A stretch of 64,000 nt of DNA, taken from the NCBI GenBank assembly GCA_016716505.1, contig JADJWF010000003.1:186001-250000 (forward strand), read 5' to 3'. Below are positions 8,905-16,210 of this stretch, piece by piece. Under the pieces are notes generated by a model. That model was not told the origin of the DNA, did no database searches, and saw nothing but the letters and a program-made list of their open reading frames with translations. Each line of letters opens with the position of its first letter. The stretch's first letter is position 1. Position numbers and translations under genes: made by a program. The stretch is from Verrucomicrobiota bacterium (GTDB lineage: Bacteria; Verrucomicrobiota; Verrucomicrobiia; Limisphaerales; J093).

Positions 8905-9756
8905 TCAGGCGGCGGTGGGCGCCGCCAGGCCGATGCGGCAGGGCCCATCGGCGCACTGGGCTGCCCGCTGCTCAAACTCCCGGTACGTGCCGAGCCGGTC
9001 CATCAGTTCATCAAAGTCCACGAGGTGCCCGTCGAATTCCGGCCCGTCCACGCAGGCGAAGCGGGTTTCGGCACCCACACTCACGCGGCAGCCGCCGCAC
9101 ATGCCCGTACCGTCCACCATCACGGGATTCAACGACACGATCGTTCGCACTTGCAGCGGTCGCGTCAGGTTGGCAACGGCGCGCATCATCGGCACCGGCC
9201 CCACGGCGTACACAATGTCCGCGCCGACCGTGGTCAGGAGATCCTTCAGCGCGTCCGTGACAAAGCCTTTCCGCCCGTAGCTGCCGTCGTCCGTGCAAAC
9301 GATGACGTCGCCCAGCGCCCGGAGTTCTGGCTCGAAAATCACCCACTCGCGGGAACGCCCGCCGATGATGCTGGTCACGTTGACGCCTTTGCGGTGCAGG
9401 CCTTGCGCAATCGGATGAACCACGGCCGTGCCCACGCCGCCGCCCACGCAGACGGCATGACCCGCGTCAATCTGCTCGGTGGGGTGGCCCAGGGGGCCGG
9501 CGATGTCCTGAATGGCCTGGCCCGGCTGCAGCGCGACTAGTTCGCGGGTGCTCTTGCCCACCGCTTGGATGACGAGTGTGATGGTACCCGCGGCGGGATG
9601 GGCGTCCGCAATGGTCAGCGGGATGCGCTCGGCGTTGCCGCCCAGCCGGACGATCACGAACTGGCCCGGGCGGCGGATCTGGGCGATCCGCGCGGCCTCG
9701 ACCTCGAGGAGCGTCACATTCGGACTCAGTTGTCGGCGGTGGACGACGCGGTGCAT
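8905..9756 (-). CDS. NfnA/PyrK-like FAD/NAD-binding [2Fe-2S] subunit
   Basis: 283 residues from the ATG at 9756, which starts the conserved N-terminus MHRVVHRRQLSPNVTLLEVE. The ferredoxin-reductase-type FAD domain is marked by PGQFVIVRLGGNAERIPLTI, the NAD domain by AVCVGGGVGTAVVHPIAQ, and a C-terminal cluster motif MCGGCRVSVGAETRFACVDG binds [2Fe-2S], as in dihydroorotate dehydrogenase electron-transfer subunits. It is the first gene of a two-gene operon with the NfnB/GltA-like gene. Together they would transfer electrons between NADH, NADPH and ferredoxin. Confidence 0.87.
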   Translation of the reverse strand: MHRVVHRRQLSPNVTLLEVEAARIAQIRRPGQFVIVRLGGNAERIPLTIADAHPAAGTITLVIQAVGKSTRELVALQPGQAIQDIAGPLGHPTEQIDAGHAVCVGGGVGTAVVHPIAQGLHRKGVNVTSIIGGRSREWVIFEPELRALGDVIVCTDDGSYGRKGFVTDALKDLLTTVGADIVYAVGPVPMMRAVANLTRPLQVRTIVSLNPVMVDGTGMCGGCRVSVGAETRFACVDGPEFDGHLVDFDELMDRLGTYREFEQRAAQCADGPCRIGLAAPTAA

Positions 9757-9956
9757 GACTGGAACCACATTCTTTGGTTGCTGCGCGCGAAGATGCGTCA
9801 ATCTGCCGCGGCAAGGCAATCGCGCAGTGGGATGGGAAAGTGACGGAGCGGCGCCCCTTGACGCCGTTTGAGAGCGTGCGGTAGTGATGTCGGTTAGCGG
9901 ACTTGGGTCAAAACCCCAACGCTCGCCGACAAACCAAACCGTTAAACTGCGTCAAC

Positions 9957-10808
9957 ATGAGTTGCCAACGATCCATCCTCGCCTTAGCGACCGGGCTGGC
10001 GATCTCGCCAGCCGCCCTGCACGGTCAGGTTACTGCGTTCTCCAACAACCCGCCGCCGGGTGATTTGTTCGTCAACCCCGGCTCCTCCGACCAAGGGCAG
10101 GCGGTGGGGGCCAGTGGCTGGTACTACAACAACGTCCGGAATTCGGGCGAAGTCGGGATTCGCACGGACCTGCCCCGGGCCGGGAACGGCTCCGTGTGGT
10201 TTCACGCTCCGTCCGGAAGCGCCCAGGCGGACATCGAGTACCTCGCGAACGCTGTGAATTTGTCCGGCAACTACTTCGCGGCCGGATCGCTGGCACCTTT
10301 CTCGTCCCTGACGGGCATGGTGTACGACTGGTACCGCTCCTCCGCCAGCACGGTACCGACTTACCTCCACCCGGTGATGCGGGTGTTGTTGGATGCGGAT
10401 GGGGACCTTGGGACAATAGGCGATCGCGGTGGGCTGGTGTTTGAGTGGGCGTACAACCCGGCGCCTCCCAGCTCGGTTCCGACGGATACGTGGGTGACGC
10501 AGCCAATCATGGACACGAGTGTTTTGTGGGGGTTCGGAGCTTTTCCGGACGGCGGCTATACGACCTCGCTCTCCGCGTGGAAATCGGCCTATCCAAGCGC
10601 CGCCATTCTCGGTTTCAGCCTCGGGGTGGGCAGCGGATGGGTCGGCGACTTCGTGGGTGCTGTGGACAACGCCATGTGGGTCTTGGGTGGCTCGCCCATC
10701 AGCACCAACTTCGAGGTGGTGCCTGAGCCGACCACGTGGGCGACCTTCGCCGGTCTGGGACTGCTGGGCTTCGCACTGTGGCGGCGCCACGGCCGCTCGG
10801 TGTCCTAA
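9957..10808 (+). CDS. PEP-CTERM sorting-signal protein
   Basis: 283 residues from the ATG at 9957, giving a signal peptide (MSCQRSILALATGLAISPAA). The C-terminus is a textbook PEP-CTERM tripartite signal: VVPEPTTWATF, a hydrophobic helix (AGLGLLGFALW), then Arg-rich RRHGRSVS. Such proteins are processed by exosortase and exported or surface-anchored in exopolysaccharide-producing Gram-negative bacteria. The body has no recognised domain. The gene is followed by a strong hairpin. Confidence 0.88.
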   Translation: MSCQRSILALATGLAISPAALHGQVTAFSNNPPPGDLFVNPGSSDQGQAVGASGWYYNNVRNSGEVGIRTDLPRAGNGSVWFHAPSGSAQADIEYLANAVNLSGNYFAAGSLAPFSSLTGMVYDWYRSSASTVPTYLHPVMRVLLDADGDLGTIGDRGGLVFEWAYNPAPPSSVPTDTWVTQPIMDTSVLWGFGAFPDGGYTTSLSAWKSAYPSAAILGFSLGVGSGWVGDFVGAVDNAMWVLGGSPISTNFEVVPEPTTWATFAGLGLLGFALWRRHGRSVS

Positions 10809-10827
10809 TCCCTTGCCCCGTATCTCC

Positions 10828-10856
10828 GCCGGGGAGGGCGATCGCTCCTCCCCGGC
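10828..10856 (+). terminator. Terminator-like hairpin after the PEP-CTERM gene
   Basis: A perfect 10-bp G+C stem (GCCGGGGAGG at 10828-10837, CCTCCCCGGC at 10847-10856) with a 9-base loop starts 20 bases after the stop codon. Only a weak T run follows. Confidence 0.6.
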
Positions 10857-11026
10857 TTGAGAGCGCAAAAGACGTCGCCTCCGGCGTTCGGCGGCCACTC
10901 CGGTGCGGGCAATTCCGCCGGTCGCTGTGCGAGAGTTGCTGGCGGCCGAATGTTGAAAACCACTTGCGTGCGCGAGCGGGCTTAGGGCTTGCTTGGGGGC
11001 CTGATTATTCCGGTGTTTGCGCCGAC

Positions 11027-12160
11027 ATGAGTCCCGACTTCGCCGTTCGCGCCGTCCCGCTCGACCGTGCGGGCATCCGGCGTTTCCTGCGCGTACCCTA
11101 TGCCATCTATGACGGTGACCCCTACTGGGTGGCGCCGCTGCTGTTCGATTTGCGGAAGGTGTTCACCCGGGCGAACCCGCTGTTCGAGCACGCCGAGATG
11201 CACCTGTGGGTGGCGGAGCGCGGCGGGCGCGACATTGGCCGCATCGCTGGCGTGGTGGACCACCATTTCAATCGCCGGGAGCCGGTGCCCACGGCATTCT
11301 GGGGCTTTTTCGAATGCGTCAACAACCCGGCGGTCAGCGGGGCGTTGTTTGAGGCGGCGGCAGCCTGGGCGCGTCATCGCGGTCTGCAACGGCTGCTCGG
11401 GCCGATGAATCCGACCAGCAACGACGAATGCGGGCTGCTGGTGGAGGGCTTCGATTCCTCGCCCACGCTCATGATGACCTACAATCCCCGCTACTACGTG
11501 GACCTGGTCGAGGCGGACGGCTTTCGGAAGGCCAAGGACCTGCTGGCCTTCTATGTGGACATCTCCAAAGCCCCGCTGGAGCGGCTTCATCGCCTGGCGG
11601 ACAAGGTGCGCCAGCGGTACCCCGAACTCGTGTTCTCCCCGGTGCGCCGCAAGTCCCTCACCGCCGACCTCGGCAAGATCAAAGACGTGTACAACTCGGC
11701 CTGGCAGGCCAACTGGGGCTTCACCCCGATGACCGACGCGGAGATTGACTTCATGGCCGACCGCTTGAAGCCGCTGCTGGTCGAGGGGCTGGTCTGGGTG
11801 GTGGAATGTCGCGGCGAGCCGGTGGGCTTCATGCTGGCGGTGCCGGACTACAACCAGGTGTTCAAGCCCCTGCGCGGCCGGCTGCTGACGCCGAAACTGT
11901 TCGGCGCGCTGCCTTACCTGTTGCAGCGGAAGTTTCCCACGGGTTGCCGGGTCATCACGCTGGGTACGAAGGAGGCATGGCGCAACCGGGGCCTCGAATC
12001 CGTGATGCTGAGCGAGGGCTTCAAAACGGGCGCGCGGGTGGGCTTCAAGGACGCCGAGGCGTCCTGGGTTCTCGAAGACAACGAACCCATGGTCCGGATG
12101 ATGGGCATCTTCGGCGGCCACGTGTACAAGCGCTACCGGTTGTACGAGCGGCCGGTGTAA
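11027..12160 (+). CDS. GNAT-superfamily N-acetyltransferase-like protein
   Basis: 377 residues from the ATG at 11027, which begins the conserved region AVPLDRAGIRRFLRVPYAIY. Other recognisable parts are YDGDPYWVAPL, GRIAGVVDHHFN, LGPMNPTSNDECGLLVEGFD and RNRGLESVMLSEGFKTGA. The order matches a family of about 370-residue proteins of GNAT fold found in Planctomycetota and Verrucomicrobiota; the substrate is unknown. It is the last ordinary gene before the first cassette array. The 212 bases between it and the first attC are extremely G+C-rich and show no gene. Confidence 0.75.
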   Translation: MSPDFAVRAVPLDRAGIRRFLRVPYAIYDGDPYWVAPLLFDLRKVFTRANPLFEHAEMHLWVAERGGRDIGRIAGVVDHHFNRREPVPTAFWGFFECVNNPAVSGALFEAAAAWARHRGLQRLLGPMNPTSNDECGLLVEGFDSSPTLMMTYNPRYYVDLVEADGFRKAKDLLAFYVDISKAPLERLHRLADKVRQRYPELVFSPVRRKSLTADLGKIKDVYNSAWQANWGFTPMTDAEIDFMADRLKPLLVEGLVWVVECRGEPVGFMLAVPDYNQVFKPLRGRLLTPKLFGALPYLLQRKFPTGCRVITLGTKEAWRNRGLESVMLSEGFKTGARVGFKDAEASWVLEDNEPMVRMMGIFGGHVYKRYRLYERPV

Positions 12161-12372
12161 CGGTGGGCGCGGACCGGGGCGATGCCGGTGGCGGTCCGGA
12201 AACCCCGGCCGGCCGCACGAGCGAACCTGCGCCTGTTGCCAGGAAGGGCCGGAGACACTGGGCAGGGGCGGTGCGCCCGTCGCGGGGGCCCGGGGCGCCC
12301 GCCGCCGTCCGCGCGCGGGAGGCGGGGGCTACCGGCCGGCGGCGGCTCTTCGCCCGCGCCGGCGCGTGCCCC

Positions 12373-12465
12373 GTCCAACGACCCAAGCTCAGCGACCCGG
12401 CCCACGAGGGCGTGCGCTTGCAACCGCGACGCGAGGGCCGGGTTTTCTGCAGGCTCTGGTTAGGT
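12373..12465 (-). repeat. attC-1, site of cassette 1
   Basis: The outer boxes are GTCCAAC (12373-12379) and GTTAGGT (12459-12465), which fit the RYYYAAC/GTTRRRY consensus. The inner arms ACCCGGCCC and GGGCCGGGT pair. The site belongs to the same family as the one at 19955 (shared left arm CCCAAGCTCAGCGACCCGGC). It is the distal end of array 1. Confidence 0.8.
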
Positions 12466-12466
12466 G

Positions 12467-12853
12467 TCATGGCGCGTAGCTCAAAATAAAAGTATCTCCG
12501 GGTGGAAACTCCTGCATGAGCAGTGCGAGCCGTCCGGGGATGCACGAAATCACAACTCCACTCGGGTCTGTCATCGCCTCGTCAATCGCCTCCTCCAAAG
12601 GCATGTCTCTCCCATCCAAACCATCTCTGCCGCCAATAACGTGAGCAAGATCGCCTGCGCCTCGCTTCCGCAACAAGGCAGCGAGAGCCGAATCGCGAGG
12701 GACTGGCGTCGCAAGCCGCGGCACGAAATCAAAGAAGTGACAGAAGCGGTCTGTAATCTCCTTACGGCGCTTCGGCTTTGAGAGAAACTCGGCGTAACGC
12801 CCACGCTTCTCCGGCACGATGAACACTGACACAAATGCCTGCTCGTGGTCCAT
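12467..12853 (-). CDS. Cassette 1 protein, unknown
   Basis: 128 residues, soluble and mixed-charge (MDHEQAFVSVFIVPEKRGRY), with no domain I recognise. The stop codon abuts the R'' box of attC-1 and the start codon is 12 bases from the 5' cassette boundary. The G+C content is visibly lower than in neighbouring chromosomal genes, as expected for an acquired cassette. Confidence 0.65.
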   Translation of the reverse strand: MDHEQAFVSVFIVPEKRGRYAEFLSKPKRRKEITDRFCHFFDFVPRLATPVPRDSALAALLRKRGAGDLAHVIGGRDGLDGRDMPLEEAIDEAMTDPSGVVISCIPGRLALLMQEFPPGDTFILSYAP

Positions 12854-12865
12854 GCGCGTAATGAC

Positions 12866-12991
12866 ACCTAACGACCAAGCTAAGCGACCGCCGCCGGAGA
12901 GGCCCGGTCGGCTGCAACAATCGCGGCCAAATTATCTGAACCGTCCAACTGCCCAGCGGGGCGGCGGTTCGCCTCCACCGAGTGGTTGGGT
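12866..12991 (-). repeat. attC-2, site of cassette 2
   Basis: The outer boxes are ACCTAAC (12866-12872) and GTTGGGT (12985-12991). The arms are GCGACCGCCGCC on the left and GGCGGCGGTTCGC on the right, which pair except for one extra base in the arm next to the gene. It is nearly identical to the site at 13861. Confidence 0.82.
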
Positions 12992-12998
12992 GGTATGT

Positions 12999-13334
12999 TC
13001 ATCTTGCGTCAATCCCTGCCACCAATGCGGCTCCGACCGCCACAACATAGAGGAGAGCGCAGCACGCCAGCGCACGCGGCAGTCGCCCACGGATCCAAGC
13101 CCAGCCGAGATAGGAGCCGGTAGCCACGAGCGGTCCCACGCTCAGTAATACGACAATCGGCTCGGCAGACCGGCAACGCATGGCGATATGCCCCAGCGGC
13201 ACAAACGTGGCCGATGCTACACCCAGTCTCGGCGGATGGAGTGCCCAGCCTGGTACCACCGACCAGAATGCCATCAACCCCACCGCCAACGTGGCCAGGA
13301 CGGTTGCGACGAGCTTGTCGGTGTGGGCGTTCAT
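12999..13334 (-). CDS. Cassette 2 protein, small integral membrane protein
   Basis: 111 residues from the ATG at 13334, 9 bases from the cassette boundary. The frame remains open upstream into the attC, but that part is not coding. About three to four hydrophobic segments are visible (LVATVLATLAVGLMAFW, IVVLLSVGPLVATGSYLGW, ALACCALLYVVAVGAALVAG). No family recognised. Small membrane proteins are common in cassette arrays. Confidence 0.65.
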   Translation of the reverse strand: MNAHTDKLVATVLATLAVGLMAFWSVVPGWALHPPRLGVASATFVPLGHIAMRCRSAEPIVVLLSVGPLVATGSYLGWAWIRGRLPRALACCALLYVVAVGAALVAGIDAR

Positions 13335-13343
13335 CGCACATGC

Positions 13344-13481
13344 ACCCAAGGACAGAACTGAGCGACAGCCGCCCCGCCGTGGTGACGCCTGTGACTGCCG
13401 ACAACCAGAGCGCGTTGCCGAAGCCCGCGACTCTCGAACTGCCAAGCGGGGCGGCTGTTCGCTTCAGTGACCTTGTTAGCC
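13344..13481 (-). repeat. attC-3, site of cassette 3
   Basis: The outer boxes are the degenerate ACCCAAG (13344-13350) and GTTAGCC (13475-13481). The arms AGCGACAGCCGCCCC and GGGGCGGCTGTTCGCT pair with one extra base on the gene side. The stop codon of the cassette gene (13476-13478) lies inside the R'' box. It is very similar to the site at 22150. Confidence 0.8.
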
Positions 13482-13844
13482 TGCGTGGTTCTTGTGCTTG
13501 CAACAAGCATGCTGTGCTGCCTGCTCATGCCACCGGGCGCGCTGTGCCTGGCCCTCCGGCGTGAGATGATACGGTGTCGGCGCAGGGATGGCTGCCCAGT
13601 CAAAGGCGTCCCCGTCATCGTGAATCGTCTCTGTGCAACAGCCTTCCATCGCCTCGCGACAGCGTGCCTCCTCCTCAGGAGTCTCTGGCTGCTTCTTCAC
13701 GTAAGAGTAACCGCCATCATGGTTGCGCTCGAAATTGTCGGGCGCAGTCTCGCGGCACAGGTCGCAATCCAAGCACTGATTGCCGACGTAGAACTTGCCC
13801 GGCACGTTGTCGGCCATCCGTTGCTTGAAGGTCTCGAGTGACAT
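13476..13844 (-). CDS. Cassette 3 protein, ferredoxin with Cys/His-rich tail
   Basis: 122 residues. CLDCDLCRETAP near residue 24 and CREAMEGCCTETI near residue 62 give the cysteine pattern of a small low-potential ferredoxin of the [3Fe-4S]/[4Fe-4S] type. The C-terminal 50 residues form an extension ending in HACCKHKNHAG, possibly another metal site. The start codon is 16 bases from the cassette boundary and the TAA stop overlaps the attC core. An electron carrier on a mobile cassette is unusual among the otherwise unknown cassette products. Confidence 0.75.
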   Translation of the reverse strand: MSLETFKQRMADNVPGKFYVGNQCLDCDLCRETAPDNFERNHDGGYSYVKKQPETPEEEARCREAMEGCCTETIHDDGDAFDWAAIPAPTPYHLTPEGQAQRARWHEQAAQHACCKHKNHAG

Positions 13845-13860
13845 GGGCGCGTCCGAAGCA

Positions 13861-13986
13861 GGCTAACGACCAAGCTCAGCGACCGCCGCCGGAAACGCCC
13901 AGTCGGCTGCAACAATCGCGGCCAAATTATCTGAACCGTCCAACTCCCCAGCGGGGCGGCGGTTCGCTGGAGCGCCCTGGTTAGGT
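13861..13986 (-). repeat. attC-4, site of cassette 4
   Basis: The outer boxes are GGCTAAC (13861-13867) and GTTAGGT (13980-13986). The arms AGCGACCGCCGCC and GGCGGCGGTTCGCT pair with one extra base on the gene side. It is a near copy of the site at 12866, and the interior of both contains AAATTATCTGAACCGTCCAA. Confidence 0.82.
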
Positions 13987-14002
13987 ATCAACCTCGTCAA
14001 TC

Positions 14003-14431
14003 TCATACTGACAACTCCTGCGAAACTGTAACGCTGCGAGTCGGCTCAACCCAGAATACTGGCATCGCCAGCCGAAGCAAAGACTGCTCAATTGCTGAAA
14101 TACGGCGTCGAAACTCTGGTGTATCTGGCAAAGCCAATCCAGCGCACCTGCGCTCACCATCGGAAGCCTGCTGAAGCATCGCTGCTGCACGATAGAACGC
14201 CTTAGCCACAACGTCGAAAACCTGTCGCTTGTCGAAGGCTCTGCCGTGCCTTGCGCTCCCAGGTCGTGCGCTGCCCTCTCCCTTCGCCTCAATGTAGAGT
14301 CTCAAGCCGGAAGGATGAGACGCTACGATGTCATCGCCGCGCTCTGTCGAGCGACAGCGCCGGTCAGTCGTGAAGCCACGACTTTCCAAGTAACGGCACA
14401 CTGCTGCAACAATGTCGTCTTCGTAGAGCAT
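14003..14431 (-). CDS. Cassette 4 protein, PD-(D/E)XK-like nuclease fold
   Basis: 142 residues. The N-terminal third has the order expected of a restriction-endonuclease-like core: a helix (DDIVAAVCRYLESRGF), then RGDDIVA, then LYIEAKGEGS, that is D...(E)xK with the catalytic lysine in EAK. The remainder is helical. Such small nuclease-like proteins occur in defence and in DNA-repair contexts; no methylase or partner is present here. This is the first (attI-proximal) cassette of array 1, the position most likely to be expressed. Confidence 0.7.
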   Translation of the reverse strand: MLYEDDIVAAVCRYLESRGFTTDRRCRSTERGDDIVASHPSGLRLYIEAKGEGSARPGSARHGRAFDKRQVFDVVAKAFYRAAAMLQQASDGERRCAGLALPDTPEFRRRISAIEQSLLRLAMPVFWVEPTRSVTVSQELSV

Positions 14432-14456
14432 TGGATTTCTGGACGCGCTCGCTGAT

Positions 14457-14924
14457 GCCTAACAGTTAAGTGAGCGGCGGTTGGTTTTCGACGTGTGTCG
14501 CCATAACGCTGAGAGCGGACACTCGTTCCGTTGCAAATGCCGGTCAAGTCATGAGTTGGGCAAGCTCGCCCGAGGTTTTGTCGCCTAGCACGCGGCCAAC
14601 GTGACAACGGCCCCGGGGCCGGCTGCAACCCAATCCCACGGCCTCGCTGCGGGAGCAGTTGCCGGGGGTTGAGGTGCTTGTTCCATGATTCCCCGCCAAC
14701 CGGGCAGGCATACGGGGAGCCGATGGTGCGGTACCGATGGTTCCACCCGCGGCTGGGGGAACCCGAAGTCGGGGCGGGGTGTTGCTTGACGGCGTGCTCG
14801 GTGTCGGCGGCGGGCGGCCATTACTTCAGCGGTTGGGCGCACTGGGGTCGGTGGGCGTCGAGCGGCTGTGAACCCGCGTGCGCTGAGCGGAAAAGGACGG
14901 GGCCGGTACGTGTAGAGGCGCGCC
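14457..14924 (-). repeat. attI-like leader, copy 1 of a ~460-bp duplicated sequence
   Basis: It begins at the cassette boundary GCCTAAC (14457-14463) and shares the following AGTTAAGTGAGCG with the copy at 22677. Similarity is partial over the first 60 bases, near-identity runs to GAGGCGCGCC (ending 14924), and weaker similarity continues for about 30 more bases. Unlike the attC sites it has no outer palindrome, as expected of an attI or a common leader. No gene with convincing coding character lies in 14464-15011; the frames open there differ between copies. An integrase or a cassette promoter would be expected here; neither is recognisable. Confidence 0.7.
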
Positions 14925-15011
14925 GGACGGGCGGCACGGTGACCGTCCTTGGGCGTGGCGGGCGAGGGGCAGGTGTTACCGCGAAGTTCAGTCGGCGCGG
15001 CGATTGCTCGG

Positions 15012-16049
15012 TTACATCATGCCGCTGGCCCTGAGCAGCCATTTCTGGACCTGGAGTTCTTCATCCAACGTGACCGGGAGTTGGCGTTCGCCACGGATGA
15101 CCGCCGCGAGGTCGGCGATCTCCGGGGTGTATCGGGCGTACGGCGGCAGCGAGACAGTGGTGAAGCCGGCGCGGTAGGGACCGGCCGCGCTGGCCAATTC
15201 GATCTCCAGCACGGGTGGCTCCACGGGGCGCATCGTGGCGCGGCCGTTGGTGCCAAACACTTCGAAGACCCGCTGCGGCCCGGCGTTCGGTTGCAGCGTG
15301 GAGTTCAGGATCAGCCCGAGGGCCGTGGGGAACTCAAAGACGGCGAGGTTGTTGTCCTTGAGATTGTCACCGTATTCGCCGTGAGTGCGGAGAAAGGGAG
15401 TCACTGCGGTCGGCTCGCCTATCAGACGGATGAGGGCGTCCACGAGATGCGACCCCAGTTCGAAGAGACCGCCGCCGGCGAACTCAGCCCACTCGGGTCG
15501 GCGGCTGGCGGCCACCAGCGTGCCGATCATCCCGCGCACCAGATACACCCGGCCCAGCCACCCTTCGCGGACGGCGGTGAAGATGGCCGCGAAACCGGGG
15601 TGGTACCGCCACATGTAGCCGGTTTGAAACACCAACTTCTTCTCGCGCGCGAGGTGAACCATTTCCTGGACGTCGCGCAAATTGTCGGCGGGCGGTTTCT
15701 CCAGGTGAACGTGCCGGCCCGCCCGTAGCGCCAGCAGGGCGTCGCGCGCGTGGTCCCGGACGGCGGACTCGACAAAGATCACGTCGCACGCCGCCACCAG
15801 CTCGTCGGCGGGCAGAAAGCGGGTGCCGCGCGCCTGGTAGGCAGCGCGCACCTCGGGTGAGTCCTCGGCCATGCCGACGAGTTCGTACTCCGGGGACTCG
15901 CGGACAATCCGCCACTTGTCGGGAGCGTGGGAATGGCCGCCGCCGAGGAATCCCGCCCGCAGCCGGGGACGCGCAGCCGCCGCGGAGAGCAGAGCCGGCG
16001 CCGACACGACAGCAGCACCGGTGGTGGCGAGAAAGTCTCTTCGATTCAT
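15012..16049 (-). CDS. Gfo/Idh/MocA family oxidoreductase with Tat-like signal
   Basis: 345 residues. The N-terminus NRRDFLATTGAAVVSAPALL is a twin-arginine-type signal. The Rossmann motif is shortened to AGFLGGGHSHAP, a variant of the usual GxGxxG, and HVHLEKPPADN is the conserved EKP motif. The C-terminal domain includes GGGLFELGSHLVDALIRLIG, with the His expected near the active site. The substrate is unknown. The gene reads toward the attI-like end of array 1 and is the last of four minus-strand genes between the two arrays. Confidence 0.85.
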   Translation of the reverse strand: MNRRDFLATTGAAVVSAPALLSAAAARPRLRAGFLGGGHSHAPDKWRIVRESPEYELVGMAEDSPEVRAAYQARGTRFLPADELVAACDVIFVESAVRDHARDALLALRAGRHVHLEKPPADNLRDVQEMVHLAREKKLVFQTGYMWRYHPGFAAIFTAVREGWLGRVYLVRGMIGTLVAASRRPEWAEFAGGGLFELGSHLVDALIRLIGEPTAVTPFLRTHGEYGDNLKDNNLAVFEFPTALGLILNSTLQPNAGPQRVFEVFGTNGRATMRPVEPPVLEIELASAAGPYRAGFTTVSLPPYARYTPEIADLAAVIRGERQLPVTLDEELQVQKWLLRASGMM

Positions 16050-16210
16050 GGCTTGTTGCGCGATCGTGATCCGCCGAAGGCCTCCGGGGAAGGTGAATTC
16101 CCCGATCGCTCGTCCGCTGCGGAGTCAGTTGCTTTGCGTCCAATCGCCCGCGGCGCACCGGCAAGGGTGTTTTCGGAAGGGCGGCGGCCCCGATGGCCCC
16201 GGGCTTGGCG

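Larger units (their letters stand above)
12373..14463 (-). mobile_element. Integron gene-cassette array 1 (four cassettes, no integrase)
   Basis: Four short minus-strand genes are each followed by a palindromic attC-like site. Cassette boundaries are at about 12376, 12869, 13347, 13864 and 14460. In three cassettes the 7-base box beside the stop codon is within 0-1 mismatches of the reverse complement of the box at the gene's 5' boundary: GTTAGGT/ACCTAAC, GTTGGGT/ACCCAAG and GTTAGCC/GGCTAAC. The fourth is GTTAGGT/GCCTAAC. This is what integration of circular cassettes predicts. Start codons lie 9-25 bases from the boundaries, typical of cassettes. The proximal end faces right, where an attI-like sequence follows. 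No tyrosine recombinase is encoded nearby, so this is a cluster of attC sites lacking an integrase. Confidence 0.85.

Noticed and set aside
12161..12372. Small genes in the extremely G+C-rich spacer before array 1
   Set aside because: Open frames exist on both strands but are low-complexity Arg/Pro/Gly translations without start-site or family support.
14669..15034. Open frames in the attI-like leader as an integrase remnant
   Set aside because: The translations on both strands lack the tyrosine-recombinase residues (R...HxxR...Y) and the integron-specific insertion; the homologous frames in copy 2 (22820-23386) diverge in length.
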